NCBI GenBank assembly: GCA_036924085.1
Contig: JAVGWX010000007.1
Location: forward strand, 103,191,638-103,255,637
Length of the DNA stretch: 64,000 bases
Reading direction: 5' to 3'
Origin: Ariolimax columbianus
Taxonomy: Eukaryota; Mollusca; Gastropoda; Stylommatophora; Arionidae
The notes beneath the pieces are model-generated. The model worked only from the letters and a program-made list of their open reading frames with translations, did not search any database and was not told the DNA's origin. Position 1 is the stretch's first letter. The number at the start of each line of letters is the position of its first letter. A program made the translations under genes and the position numbers. Shown here in pieces: positions 34,401 to 44,090 of the stretch.

Positions 34401-37059
34401 CAACCACCTACAACCACCTACAACTATATTAAACCACCTACAACCACCTACAACCATCAACAACGACCTACAACCACCTACAACCATCAACAACCACCTA
34501 CAACCATCAACAACCACCTACAACCATCAACAACCACATACAACCACCTAGAACCACCTACAACCATCAACAACGACCTACAACCATCAACAACCACCTA
34601 CAACAACCTACAACCACCTACAACCACCTACAACCATCAACAACAACCTACAACCACCTACAACCATCAACAACGACCTACAACCATCTACAACCAACTA
34701 ACAGCCTGCAACAACCAACCTACAACACCATCCTACAACAACAACCTCTAACCACCTACAACCATCAACAACGACCTACAACCACCTACAACCATCAACA
34801 ACCATCAACAACCACCTACAACCATCAACAACGACTTACAACCACCTACAACCATCAACCACCACCTACAACCATCAACAACGACCTACAACCACCTACA
34901 ACCACCTACAACCATCAACAACCACCTACAACCCACTAACAGCCTGCAACAACCAACTTACAACAACCATCAACAACCACCTACAACCACCTACAACCAT
35001 CAACAACGACCTACAACCACCTACAACCATCAACAACCACCTAAAACCATCAACAACCATCAACAACCACCTACAACCACCTACAACCCTCTACAACCAT
35101 CAACAACCACCTACAACCACCTACAACCACCTACAACCCTCAACAACCACCTACAACCACCTACAACCATCAACAACCACCTACAACCACCTACAACCAT
35201 CAACAACCATCTACAACCGCCTACAACCACCTACAACCACCTACAACCATCAAAAACCACCTACAACCACCTACAACCAACTAACAGCCTGGAACAACCA
35301 ACCTACAACACCTGTCTACAACAACCATTAACAACCACCTACAACCACCTACAACCATCAACAACCACCTACAACCATCAAATACCACCTACAACCATCA
35401 ACAACCATCAACAACCACCTACAACCATCAAATACCACCTACAACCATCAACAACCATCAACAACCACCTACAGCCCTCAACTACCACCTACAACCACCT
35501 ACAACCACCTAACAGCCTGCAAAAACCAACCTACAACACCAGCATACAACAACCACCAACAACCACCTACAACCACCTACAACCACCTACAACCATCAAC
35601 ACCCATCAACAAGCACCTAAAACCATCAACAACCACCTTCAACCACCTACAATCAAATAACAGCATTCAACAACCATCAACAACCACCAACAACCACCTA
35701 CAACCACCAACAACCACCTACAACCACCTACAACCAACTAATAGCCTCCAAGGAAGAGAAGACCAACCCACCTTGACAGCGTCATCCACCTCATTCCACC
35801 ACATGGAGAAGAAGACCGTCTCCGCCCAGATGAAGGTCATGTTGGGGTACTGGGTCAGCTTGGTGACCATGTTGTTGAGGATGTGCTTGGTCTGGTCCGA
35901 GTAGTACTCGTTGACCGTCTTCAGCCAGCCAGGGTCGTTGTGGGAGTGGGGCACCAGGAGTACTCTCAGACGTGGAGGTCTGCTAGTTCTGTCTGAGTGA
36001 GGAGAGAGGAGGGTTAGTTACATCAATAGTCCAGAAAAGGGGGGGGGGGTGGTAAGACAGGGGTGAAAGGAGGGTGGGGGTGTCAGTTACATGGCCAGTC
36101 CAGTAGGTTTATGGGGGGGCGGGAGAAAGGGAGGGGAGGATCAGTTACATAGCCAGTCTAGTAGGGCAGGGGGTGGGGTTGGGGGTAGTAAGAAAGGGAG
36201 GGAAGGGTCATTTGCATAAACACGGAGAGAAGAATGATGGAGGTGGACAATGGTCAAAAGCACACGCAGACAGAGAGAGAGAGACAGAGAGACAGAGAGA
36301 CAGAGAAACAGAGAGACGGACAGACAGACAGACAGAGAGACAGACGGACGGACAGAGAGACGGACAGACAGAGAGACGGACAGACAGACAGAGAGACGGA
36401 CAGACAGACAGAGAGACGGACAGACAGACAGACAGAGAGACGGACAGACAGACAGAGAGACGGACAGACAGACAGAGAGACGGACAGACAGACAGAGAGA
36501 CGGACAGACAGATAGAGAGACGGACAGACAGACAGACAGAGAGACGGACAGACAGAGAGACAGACGGACAGACAGACAGACAGACAGAGAGACAGAGAGA
36601 CAGAGAGACAGACAGAAGGACAGACAGAGAGACAGACGGACGGACAGAGAGACGGACAGACAGACAGACAGAGAGACGGACAGACAGAGAGACAGACGGA
36701 CAGACAGACAGACAGACAGATGGAAAGACAGACAGAGAGACAGACAAAAAGACGGATAGACAGACAGACAGGCAGGCAGGGGGAGGGGATAGGAGCTGAC
36801 CACTTTGGCCTTCCGATTTAGGTAGTCATGGGTTGGTGACAGTCATCATCTGCCATGATCTGCTGCGACATTTAGAGTGACAGGAATTCTGAGTTAGATC
36901 CAAACTAGAGTGATAGCTTAGTCAGACTACCAACAGAAGTCAATTGGACAGCCATGAAGTTGCTTGAGACTATATAATACTCGGTAATGGTAAACTGAGC
37001 AGACTGGCCGGGAGAGAGACTAGTCAGTAGGCTAGGACAGCGTTTGATAGGCTGCTAGT

Positions 37060-37108
<49 letters not shown>

Positions 37109-39204
37109 TGAGTTGCAGGGTGACTGAACCAGCATACGCCTTCGAATCTTGGCCAGTCTTTCTATAAATGTATGCGCTGGACACCCTGTGACTAGAAGCG
37201 ATCTAAATATGTGTCGTGCGTGCAGGACACCCAGTGAACGATGTGTGTTCTGAAGTATGTGTGTGCACCGATCGACAGAGCGTGTGACCATAAGTATATA
37301 CGTGATTCGAACTAGAACGACGTGATCGAAGTATGTGTGAATGTACAGATCACCTGTCTGAAGTGATCAGAGTGTGAGTGGGTGTACAGAGCGGCATAGA
37401 ACAAAATACGATAGTGAAGACGAGTTTATGAGAGTGTATTGAGTGTGCAGATAAGGGAGGGGTGGAGGGGGAGGGGGGGCATTGAGTGTAGCGGCTAGAA
37501 CTGGGGTGTATTAATATGGGGAGATATTCAAAAGCCTGTGCTTAAAACCTCCGCTGAAGTTAATATTTATATTAATATAAATAATATGTGTTAATTTCGT
37601 TCGGGTGTAATTTTGTCCTTTTTGCTAATAATGTTTTTGTTAATGTTCATGTAAAAAATCATATATATATAGGGTTTAGTGTGTTATTTTCTGTGTGCAG
37701 TTGTGTCGTGGTGTGGATACATGTTATAACACTTTAGATAAGCTAACTACTCAGCAAAACCCAGTATCTGCCACACACGAGCAGACATTAGAACTGTTAA
37801 TATATTCTTTGTGCAGACACTAGAACTGTTAGTCCAGTCTACATGCAGACACTACAGCTGTCAATCTATTATAGGCGTAGAACTTAACTGTCAGTACGTT
37901 ATAACATCATATTTCACATTGAAAGGATGATTTTTGTGTGCTGTGTAAGATGAAAGCGCAGATGTGATCTTTATGTGATATTTATCTGATATAAATGAAT
38001 GTGAACTGACGATGTTCCTGGGTGGGTACGGGCATTTCCCATTCTCCGTTAGATTTGACGTTGAACTGGGTGTGGTAGTAGAGGTCGTAGGTGGAGATGT
38101 TGGCGTGGTGGGTTTGTCCTGTGCTGGTCAAGCTACACATCTCGGGGTCCATATGTGTGTCTGCATGTACCCAGCGCTGAAAACAAAACACAAATAGGTG
38201 GTTAAAGGTGGTGTGATCAAAGATAAGTGTCACCATCACCATCATCAGCATCACGTCCATCCTTCCTGATTTGGCACCATTATGAGGATTGGACTACTCC
38301 TGTACTTTGCCTCCTAACAGGAAGTCATTACCAGAATTGTACTGGTCCCAATATGTGCCAACCATCCTTTATGAGGGTTCTACACAACCTCTACCACCAC
38401 GACCACAACCTCTACCACCACGACCACAACCTCTACCACCACGACCACAATCTCTACCACCACGACCACAATCTCTACCACCACCACCACAACCCATACC
38501 ACCACCACCACCAGCACGACCACCAGCACGACCCTTCCCCCAGCACTTCCACCACCACCATAACCCATACCACCACCACCACTACCATCCTACAACTCAT
38601 TTACACCATTTTAAATGACGTTCAGGTAAACGAATAACGTGCTCCATCCACTCCTCCAATAACGTGCTCCATCCACTCCTCCAATAACGTGTTCCATCCA
38701 CTCCTCCACATGTGCAAATTCTGATTACTTGTATCCGAAGACTTTCTGCGTGTCCAGTCTAACTGGGCGTATCCAGCCTAATTGGGCGTGTCCAGTCTAA
38801 CTGGGCGTGTCCAGCCTAATTGGGCGTGCCCAGCCTAACTGGGCGTGTTGGGGATTATTCCCGGTGTGACCACCTCTCCCCGTACAGAAAGGATTCGCTA
38901 AACTATTGTACTGGGAGACTGCAATAGTGGAACACATGACAAACAGATACACACACGCATGCATACACTGGCCAACATATCCATATTACAAACACACACA
39001 CACACATACCTGAGAAGTGTATCTCCTCACCTTTACGTCTGACGTGTCATCTAAACTCCTCATCATTATCATGTTCTGGCGCTGGAGTCCTGACGTGGTC
39101 ATCTGACTGGGCATGTGGAAGTACACACCCAGCCACAGCAATCCCAGCACGGACACAGAGGAGACAACTCTCGGCCAGAACTTCATATTGCCCTGTAGCC
39201 ACAT
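22709..39204 (-). CDS. MAN2A1: Golgi alpha-mannosidase II (GH38), four exons
   Basis: The coding join, in transcript order, is 39204-39010, 38176-38011, 35992-35772 and 25429-22709, giving 1100 residues, close to the vertebrate enzyme. Introns follow GT-AG and phases agree (0, 1, 0). Family role: a type II Golgi-membrane glycoside hydrolase family 38 enzyme that removes alpha-1,3 and alpha-1,6 mannoses during N-glycan maturation. Visible features: a hydrophobic anchor at about residues 13-30; PHSHNDPGW with predicted zinc ligands H138 and D140; IDPFGYS with predicted nucleophile and zinc ligand D252; GDDFRY with predicted acid D385; FLHHDAITGTAK with zinc ligand H530. The C-terminus ends SIAPMEIAAFHLHL as in the family. 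An in-frame TGA seven codons before the first ATG supports this start. The Cys-Pro-Trp loop expected between about residues 337 and 350 is missing. The paralogue MAN2A2 cannot be excluded as the better name. Confidence 0.93.
26155..26262 (+). repeat. Short 33-bp repeat, about 3.5 copies
   Basis: Units share GTGTGTCGTCCTAGTAAGTC and CAGTCCAGACCAG, with increasing decay to the right. Confidence 0.85.
26295..26740 (+). repeat. 26-bp minisatellite, about 17 copies
   Basis: The unit is GATGGCTTGCGATGAACTAG followed by CTAACC. Variants such as CTATGACTTGTG recur, suggesting a multi-unit order. Confidence 0.95.
27064..27546 (+). pseudogene. LINE A endonuclease fragment
   Basis: Open frame with SFDIFMIQETCLKEN and a following LRIYNVYTHVDH stretch, typical of apurinic/apyrimidinic-type LINE endonucleases. 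The catalytic-region motif GDFNARSKEW continues in another frame at about 27405, so a frameshift splits the domain near 27360-27400. The frame returns to the original phase for DGVIDLALISND after a stop at 27544-27546. Confidence 0.75.
28402..28633 (+). repeat. 29-bp expansion inside LINE A reverse transcriptase
   Basis: Eight copies of GTGCCTGAGGACTGGCTTCA plus TAGCTCTCT. The native coding sense is VPEDWLHSSL, leading into CPLPIPGKDS. The native block is bounded by TGTGCC on the left and TATGCC on the right (shared TGCC). Seven extra 29-bp units shift the reading frame. Confidence 0.96.
28605..29036 (+). pseudogene. LINE A reverse transcriptase fragment
   Basis: The open frame reads through PLPIPGKDSTLLSRYR, VYGKLLEKIVARKI and VALDLEDAYNRVDCVT, the N-terminal and palm blocks of a LINE reverse transcriptase. 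It ends in the 58-bp tandem expansion. The palm continues after the expansion with ICPGLPQGSPLSP and FADDILTY. Confidence 0.8.
28949..29300 (+). repeat. 58-bp expansion inside LINE A palm domain
   Basis: About six copies of a unit starting CAGTGTGGTTTAAACCCGTG and ending CTAATGGAAAGAA. The native sequence has CAGT at both edges (GCAGCAGTGTGG and GAACAGTTGCG). Sub-variants (TGGCTGGCTAG/TGTCTGGTTAG) alternate between copies. Confidence 0.95.
30352..30640 (+). repeat. 58-bp expansion inside LINE A RNase H domain
   Basis: About five copies of a unit starting GGGACATCAGGCTGGGGTTT and ending GTTGCTGGGCAGT. The native edges are GCGCAGTGGGATATC and GCGCAGTAGGGAATAC, sharing GCGCAGT. Confidence 0.95.
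31310..31650 (+). mobile_element. CR1/L2-like LINE C-terminal fragment
   Basis: With stops, one frame reads IQVYKIIKGKD, RPRLDIRK, FSQRVVNA, then EVVEARAINAFKKRLDAH. This is the pattern seen at the C-terminus of CR1/L2-type LINE reverse transcriptases (YKI...G, R.R...R...FSQR.V..WN.LP..VV...S.N.FK..LD). It abuts LINE A and is probably a separate, older insertion. Confidence 0.7.
31655..31745 (+). repeat. Short 16-19 bp repeat
   Basis: Five copies of ACCACACAAGAAAACATAG or a version three bases shorter. Confidence 0.85.
31978..32300 (+). repeat. 41-bp minisatellite, about 8 copies
   Basis: The unit is GTGAGGTGGGGTTTGGTCAG then TGTGTCACACCTGGCCTTGAA. Decay increases to the right. 31746-31977 holds nothing recognisable. 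Confidence 0.95.
32310..35735 (+). repeat. 3.4-kb A/C-only tract (intron 3)
   Basis: The plus strand is nearly all A and C with periodic T. The left part is built on AACCTACAAAAACAACCTAC; the right part on CAACCACCTACAACC and CAACCATCAACAACC, with AACTAACAGCCTGCAACAAC recurring at about 250-350 bp spacing. The mannosidase pre-mRNA would therefore carry 3.4 kb of G/U-rich RNA immediately downstream of the exon 3 donor. Confidence 0.93.
35772..35992 (-). CDS. MAN2A1: Mannosidase exon 3 (221 nt)
   Basis: Begins after TCACTCAG with AC, completing a split His codon (residue 121), and ends AAG before GTGGGT. It encodes LVPHSHNDPGWLKTVNEYY, containing predicted zinc ligands H138 and D140, and FIWAETVFFSMWWNEVDDAV. 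Joining to exon 4 restores the family sequence through QLEITLGGWVMPDEA. Confidence 0.93.
36010..36200 (+). repeat. G-rich short repeat in intron 2
   Basis: Three decayed copies containing AGTTACAT, GCCAGTC and AGTAGG separated by G runs. Confidence 0.65.
36265..36780 (+). repeat. GACA/GAGA tetranucleotide tract
   Basis: About 500 bp of (GACA)n interrupted by GAGA and GACG. It directly replaces the expected first 150 bp of the LTR that follows and may have grown from the GGACAGGTAG-type motif seen in the unit 1 LTR just before CTGACCAC. Long frames on both strands are artefacts. Confidence 0.95.
36785..37775 (+). mobile_element. Diverged LTR, same family as the unit 1 LTR
   Basis: Blocks shared in order with 6304-7255: CTGACCACTTTGGCCTTCCG near 36796; CTGCTGCGAC and GAGTGACAGG near 36860-36885; GTTGCTTGAGACTATATAAT near 36959 (TATA region); and the 3' end GTATCTGCCACA at 37764-37775, against GGATCTGCTACA. 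The 5' end is lost in the GACA tract. A (GA)n run at 37062-37105 and an AT-rich stretch near 37560-37680 lie inside it. It sits in mannosidase intron 2, antisense to that gene. Confidence 0.7.
37782..37880 (+). repeat. Short repeat, three copies
   Basis: GCAGACATTAGAACTGTTA, GCAGACACTAGAACTGTTA and GCAGACACTACAGCTGTCA recur at about 40-bp spacing. Confidence 0.75.
38011..38176 (-). CDS. MAN2A1: Mannosidase exon 2 (166 nt)
   Basis: Starts after TTTTGTTTTCAG with CGCTGGGTA (RWV) and ends CATC before GTCAGTTC. It encodes residues 66-120 of the lumenal stem, including the potential N-glycosylation site NIS. The donor is non-consensus at +3 (GTC) but is the only one found that matches the phase of exon 3; the alternative CCC/GTACCC would break the frame. 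Confidence 0.8.
38380..38590 (+). repeat. 21-bp CCACCACGACCACAAC array
   Basis: Five clear copies of CTCTACCACCACGACCACAA plus C, followed by diverged CCACCACCA-type repeats. It lies in the genomic region of mannosidase intron 1. Confidence 0.9.
38634..38850 (+). repeat. 25-bp (x3) and 19-bp (x5) arrays in intron 1
   Basis: AATAACGTGCTCCATCCACT plus CCTCC is repeated three times from 38634. GTGTCCAGTCTAACTGGGC and variants repeat from about 38752. Confidence 0.9.
39010..39204 (-). CDS. MAN2A1: Mannosidase exon 1 (195 nt)
   Basis: Starts at the first ATG after an in-frame TGA and ends TCTCAG before GTATGTG. It encodes a short cytosolic tail (MWLQGNMKFWPR), one hydrophobic segment (VVSSVSVLGLLWLGVYF) and the start of the stem, as expected for a type II Golgi enzyme. 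A second in-frame ATG at codon 7 (MKFWPRV) would give a tail more like the vertebrate form. The upstream 90 bp has no TATA box. Confidence 0.85.
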
Positions 39205-39289
39205 CCTTCTCGCGGGCTCTGTTCACTCCCTTGTGGGTGTGGACTGGAGAAGGTCACCATGTAGGTCATGGCTTGGTGTGTGATATCTG

Positions 39290-39400
39290 GGGACGTGTAG
39301 TGGTTGGTCATGTGACATGTAGTGGTTGGTCATGTGACATGTAGTGGTTGGTCATGTCGCATGTACAGTTGGTCATGTGACATGTAGTGGGCGGTCATAG
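39290..39400 (+). repeat. 22-bp repeat upstream of the mannosidase gene
   Basis: Four to five copies of TGACATGTAGTGGTTGGTCA plus TG, about 90-200 bp upstream of the mannosidase ATG, in its likely promoter or 5' UTR. Confidence 0.9.
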
Positions 39401-39488
39401 GATATATTGGCATGTAGGAGCCATTGAGAGTAGCAGAGAGACAGAACGAACGAGGACAGAAAAAGAGAAATGGAAAGATGGTTTGCAT

Positions 39489-39494
<6 letters not shown>

Positions 39495-39551
<57 letters not shown>

Positions 39552-40205
39552 GAGAAACACAGACATAGAAAAGCCAGGAAAGCGACACAGAAATTGCGAG
39601 GAGAGAAACATAAAGAGGATGAGGAGATAGGGACACATTGAGGACGAGAAGAGAGAGAGAGGAGAGAGAGGAGAGAGACACAGGGAGGACGAGAAGAGAG
39701 AGAGAGAGAGAGAAAGAGGAGAGAGACACAGGGAGGACGAGAAGAGAGAGACAAAGAGGATGATGAGAGAACGACACAAAGAGGACGAAGAGAGAGAGAG
39801 AGAGAGGGAGAAAGAGGAGAGAGACACAGGGAGGACGAGAAGAGAGAGAGAGAGAGAGAAAGAGGAGAGAGACACAGGGAAGTCGAGAAGAGAGACAAAG
39901 ATGATGATGAGAGAACGACACAAAGAGGACGAGGAGAGAGGCAAAGAGGATGAGGAGAGAGAGACAGAGATGACGAGAAGAGAGAGAGACAAAGAGGACG
40001 AGGTGAGAGAGACAAAGGGGATGAGGAGAAAAAAATACAGAGAGGACGAGGGGAGAGAGACAAAGAGGACGATGAGAGAGAGACAAAGAGGACGAGGAGA
40101 GAGAGACACGGGAAGGAAGAGGAGAAAGACAAAGAGTACGAGGAGAGAGAGACTAAGTGAGGATAAAAAGACAGATAGGCACATGGAGGACGAGGAGAGA
40201 TTACA
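39495..40205 (+). repeat. GA-rich / GACAAAGAGGACGAGGAGAG tract
   Basis: Starts as (GA)n, then irregular copies of an approximately 50-bp purine-rich unit (GAGACACAGGGAGGACGAGA and related). Strand asymmetry is extreme. Long frames on both strands are ascribed to composition. Confidence 0.92.
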
Positions 40206-40332
40206 CAAATGACAAGTGAGGCGTGTGAGGCTGTGCCTCTATGAAGCAATTGAGGCGTGTGAGGCTGTGCCTCTATGAAGCAAGTGAGGCGTGTGAGGCT
40301 GTGCCTCTATGAAGCAAGTGAGGCGTGTGAGT
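40205..40332 (+). repeat. 34-bp repeat, about 3.5 copies
   Basis: The unit is AAGTGAGGCGTGTGAGGCTG then TGCCTCTATGAAGC. Confidence 0.93.
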
Positions 40333-40672
40333 GCATGAGTGTGTGTGTGATTGTGTGTGTGCGTATGGGTGTGTGTGTGTGAGTGTATTTGTGTGTTGGT
40401 GTGTATGTGTGTATGTGTGTGAGTGTGTGTGTGGGTATGTGCGGTATGTGGGCTATGTATGTGTGTGAGTGTGTGTGTGAGAGTGCGTAAGTGTGTGAGT
40501 ATGTGGGTGTGCGTTTGGGTGTGTGCATATGGGTGTGTTTGTGTGAGTGTGTGTGTGTGTATGTACGATAGAGAGGCAGTAGTGAGATATAATTGTGTTC
40601 ATATGTGTGTGTGTGTGAGTGTGTGTGTGAGTGTGTGTGTGAGTGTGTGTGTGTGTGTGTGTGTATGTATGT
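40333..40672 (+). repeat. GT-rich tract
   Basis: (GT)n with GTAT and GTGA interruptions, broken at about 40560-40600 by non-repetitive bases. Confidence 0.95.
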
Positions 40673-40689
40673 TTTAAACGTGGAGCATC

Positions 40690-41085
40690 CGCAGTGAGAA
40701 ATGAGCATGTACCATAGTCCGGGGTACGACCCAAGTGGGCGGCAACAGTTAAGCGGGAAGTTGCCAGGAATGTGTGGGGGAACAATAATCCCGGTATGCC
40801 AGTTAGGACAGATCAGGTTATGCCGTAATAGATCAATCAGTCAGCCAATCAGAGCTGAGCAAGACCCCTTTCTGGGCTTCAATGAGCGGCCCTGGAAACA
40901 GGCTTCAATTGTGTAGTCTGGCTGAGAGAATAGGGATTGCACTTGGAGAGGCAAACCCGGCACCCCAACAGAGCCAGCTAAAGTCGTCTAGCCAAAACAC
41001 AGAGATACAGCAGCCTCACTGTAAACTGTGATACAACTTCAAAACGTCACAACGTCACTTTTAGAACGAACTCCGAAGAAGATAT
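40690..41085 (+). mobile_element. SINE-like element with shared 3' tail
   Basis: The right half (about 40905-41083) matches the SINE at 45505-45817: a GAGAATAGG-type block; GCCTCACTGTAAACTG against ACTCGCTGTAAATAAC; AAAACGTCAC; and TTTTAGAACGAACTCC against CTTTCAGAACGAACAC. The left part has no clear A and B boxes, so the head is decayed or belongs to another family. It runs straight into the CA tract at 41100. Confidence 0.55.
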
Positions 41086-41099
41086 TACCCAATAAAAAC

Positions 41100-41960
41100 A
41101 AAACACATACACACACATACACACATACACACACACACAAATACACACACAAATACACACACACATACACACACAAATACACACACACATACACACACAC
41201 AAATACACACACACATACACACACAAATACACACACACATACACACACACAAATACACACACACAAATACACACACATATACACATACACACATACACAC
41301 ACATACACACATGCACACACATACATACACATACTCACACACACATACATACACATACACATACATATTCACACACACATACATACACATACAGACATAC
41401 ACATACATACATACTCATACACACATACTCACACACACATACACACACAAACACACACATACATACACATACATACACATACATATTCACACACACATAC
41501 ATACACATACAGACATACACATACATACATACACATAAACACATACTCATACACACATACACACACAGACATACACATACACACATACATACACATAAAT
41601 ACTCACGCACACACATACATACACATACACACACAGACACATACATACACACACATAAACACATACATACACACACATACACACACATACATACACACAC
41701 AAAAACATACACACACGCATACACACACATACGCATACAAATTCACACGCAGACATCAACACACACATACACACATATACACACATACAAACGCACACAA
41801 ACATACACAGTCATACACAGACATACACACACATACATACACACGCATATACACACACGCAAATAGACACATACACACATACACACTCAAACACACATAC
41901 ACACACGGATATATACACACATACACATACACATAACACACACACACAACACACAGACAC
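41100..41960 (+). repeat. CA-rich tract, 860 bp
   Basis: (CA)n with frequent CATA, CAAATA and CATACATA interruptions. The 302-codon plus-strand frame and several minus-strand frames are composition artefacts. Confidence 0.96.
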
Positions 41961-42109
41961 GCACATGGACTTAACGCACTCACAGACATACGAGTGTTAG
42001 TCAATAATAAGGTCATACACTAATATGAGATAGTTGAAAAATATAGTTGGTAAATGTGTGGTGAGCATCCAGCTTTGTGATTACTGTAGGTAGCAGACGC
42101 TAGGTGCCA

Positions 42110-42520
42110 CATGCACATGCGCAGAAAGCAACAATGCTCTCAGAGCGTGCAATCAAAGAACGGCAGGATGCTGTGCTTTTGTCATTTTAGAAACAAAGTT
42201 TCTGCAAAAGATAATGGTAAAGTGATGCTTTCTGCTCACGGTGAGAAATGTTTGTTGGGTAAAGCGGTGCATATCTGGGTCAGTCAAATTATTTGTCTCA
42301 AGTTCGCACAGAGATTGTTGATGAACCACGACCTGGTCGTCCAATCCATGTTGTAATATGAGTATCTGTTAAGGAATGAGATTCGAGCTGACAAGCCAGT
42401 AACGATAGAAACTGCAGCAACTGCAAAAGAGTGTTTGCGTGGTTTAGCTAGTAACACACTATATTATCCCAACTTGATGAAGACGTTTCTCGAATAACGA
42501 AGACGTTGTACATAACGTGT
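42110..42520 (+). mobile_element. Mariner-like transposase relic
   Basis: Scattered frames recall the N-terminal region of mariner/SETMAR-type transposases: GEKCLLGKAVHIWVSQ near 42240, then in another frame EIVDEPRPGRPIHV at 42311-42352, then RADKPVTIETAATAKE near 42387. VDEPRPGRP is close to the linker motif DEPRSGRP of that family. Frameshifts and stops make it inactive and no inverted-repeat ends were located. 42360-42930 otherwise has only a two-copy 46-bp repeat (42555-42625). Confidence 0.6.
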
Positions 42521-42944
42521 AAATGAGGCTTAGACAGCAGATCAACGATTGATATGATGCAGGCTTTGGGTGCACTGATAACCAGATGACATGATGCAGG
42601 CTTTGGGTGCACTGATAACCAGATGTTACTGGAAAGTATACTGCGGAATAGTGGGCAAGGTAAGTGCAGGCATTAATGGTTTTCCAGACTTATCATTACT
42701 TTGGTTAAAGTATCCATTTGTGACGTACATAGTGACTTAACCTCGTGTGTGTGGGAGTATGTCTCTCTCTCTCTGTGTATATATATATTCACACACACTT
42801 ACACATACACAAGCACAACAAGAACTGCTAAGACTAGACCAAATCAAACGGAACAACACAACAAAGTATGTTTGATAATTGTATATAATGGTCATGCATA
42901 TTTTATGTACGAATCATTGTGAGGTGATCTTCTCTGTAGATGCC

Positions 42945-43320
42945 AGTGTTCACATTGATGACGATGTGGGGGAGGGGGTGGAGGAGGGTGGGGTGCCCGA
43001 GCGAGACCCACATGTGTAACTGTCCCATCATGTGGGGGTGGGGTGGAGGTGGGTGGGGTGACCGAGCGAGACCCACATGTGTAACAGTCCCATCATATGG
43101 GGGGGGGGGGATGACCGAGCGAGACCCACATGTGTAACTGTCCCATCATGTGGGGGGGGGGGGTGACCGAGCGAGACCCACATGTGTAACTGTCCCATCA
43201 TGTGTGGGGGGGGGGGGGTGGGGTGACCGAGCGAGACCCACATGTGTAACTGCCCCATCATGTGGGGGTGGAGGTTGGTGGGGTGCCCGAGCGAGACCCA
43301 CATGTGTAACTGCCCCAGAA
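42945..43320 (+). repeat. About 55-65 bp minisatellite with G runs
   Basis: Seven copies of a unit containing CCGAGCGAGACCCACATGTG and TAACTGTCCCATCATGTG. They vary mostly in the length and form of the G-rich spacer. Confidence 0.94.
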
Positions 43321-43474
43321 TACAATCCTGCGCAATTGGAGTTCTGATGGTGGCGAACAAAAGAGCATGTTTGGTGGCAGGTTTCTGGTTGAACAGTGTG
43401 ATGTTCCCACACACGGACAGCAAGCATCAACGCTGTGATCACTAGACAACACACACGTGGCATTGCCCACACTT

Positions 43475-43725
43475 ATAGTTTACAGTACAACTAGTTAAGT
43501 GGATAGTCTACAATACAACTAGCCAGGTGGATAGTCTACAATACAACTAGTTAAGTGGATAGTCTACAATACAACTAGCCAGGTGGATAGTCTACAATAC
43601 AACTAGTTAAGTGGATAGCCTACAATACAACTAGCCAGGTGGATAGCCTACAATAAGGTTAGCCTGGCAGATAGTCTACAATAAGGTTAGCGTGATAGAT
43701 AGGCCACAATAAAACTAGCTTTTAA
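43475..43725 (+). repeat. 28-bp minisatellite, about 8 copies
   Basis: GTGGATAGTCTACAATACAA plus CTAGTTAA alternates with the same unit ending CTAGCCAG, forming a two-unit higher order before decaying rightward. Confidence 0.93.
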
Positions 43726-44090
43726 CAAAGGGATGGAAATCATACCTAGGACCAATTTTATGTCAGTCTAGCTTAAAGACTAGAATGCGAGAGGATCGGG
43801 CTAACAGCAGATCGCTAGCATCCCTTATAAGCGCTCACTGACCACAGACGATGCCCAAGAGTTGCAAGTCTATCGATCCAAAGAGACAACCCAAGCCAAT
43901 CGGGCATGTCACCTATTAAGTCGTAAGGCAACGGACGTGGTCTGAGGAAGTATGCAGGCATGTCCGTCGTTCTGGGCAACAGAAATACCACAGGCTTAGA
44001 CCGAACAGGGAAATGCCATGGGGGCTTAGTAACAGACACTGCTGCCGGGGATCAAGTGTTAAAATATTCATTGTACGATGTCTCAGATTG
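43726..44090. other. Unassigned unique sequence
   Basis: Non-repetitive, no recognisable domain. It contains a 74-codon minus-strand frame with no known motif. Confidence 0.5.

Larger units (their letters stand above)
25430..35771 (-). other. Mannosidase intron 3 (10.3 kb, transposon-rich)
   Basis: The intron runs from donor GTCAAG/GTGGGT at exon 3 to the acceptor at 25431-25430. In plus-strand order it holds AT-rich DNA, small minisatellites, a LINE of about 4.5 kb, a CR1/L2-like tail, more minisatellites and an A/C-only tract that ends about 35 bp from exon 3. 25640-26150 has nothing recognisable. Confidence 0.85.

Noticed and set aside
36141..36803. Arg/Thr/Asp-rich and Ser/Leu/Cys-rich ORFs
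   Set aside because: Translations of the GACA/GAGA tract within a mannosidase intron.
39330..40249. Three minus-strand ORFs of 237-292 codons, Ser/Leu-rich
   Set aside because: Composition artefacts of the GA-rich tract; overlapping frames are all open.
41028..41936. 302-codon His/Thr-rich ORF
   Set aside because: Translation of the CA tract.
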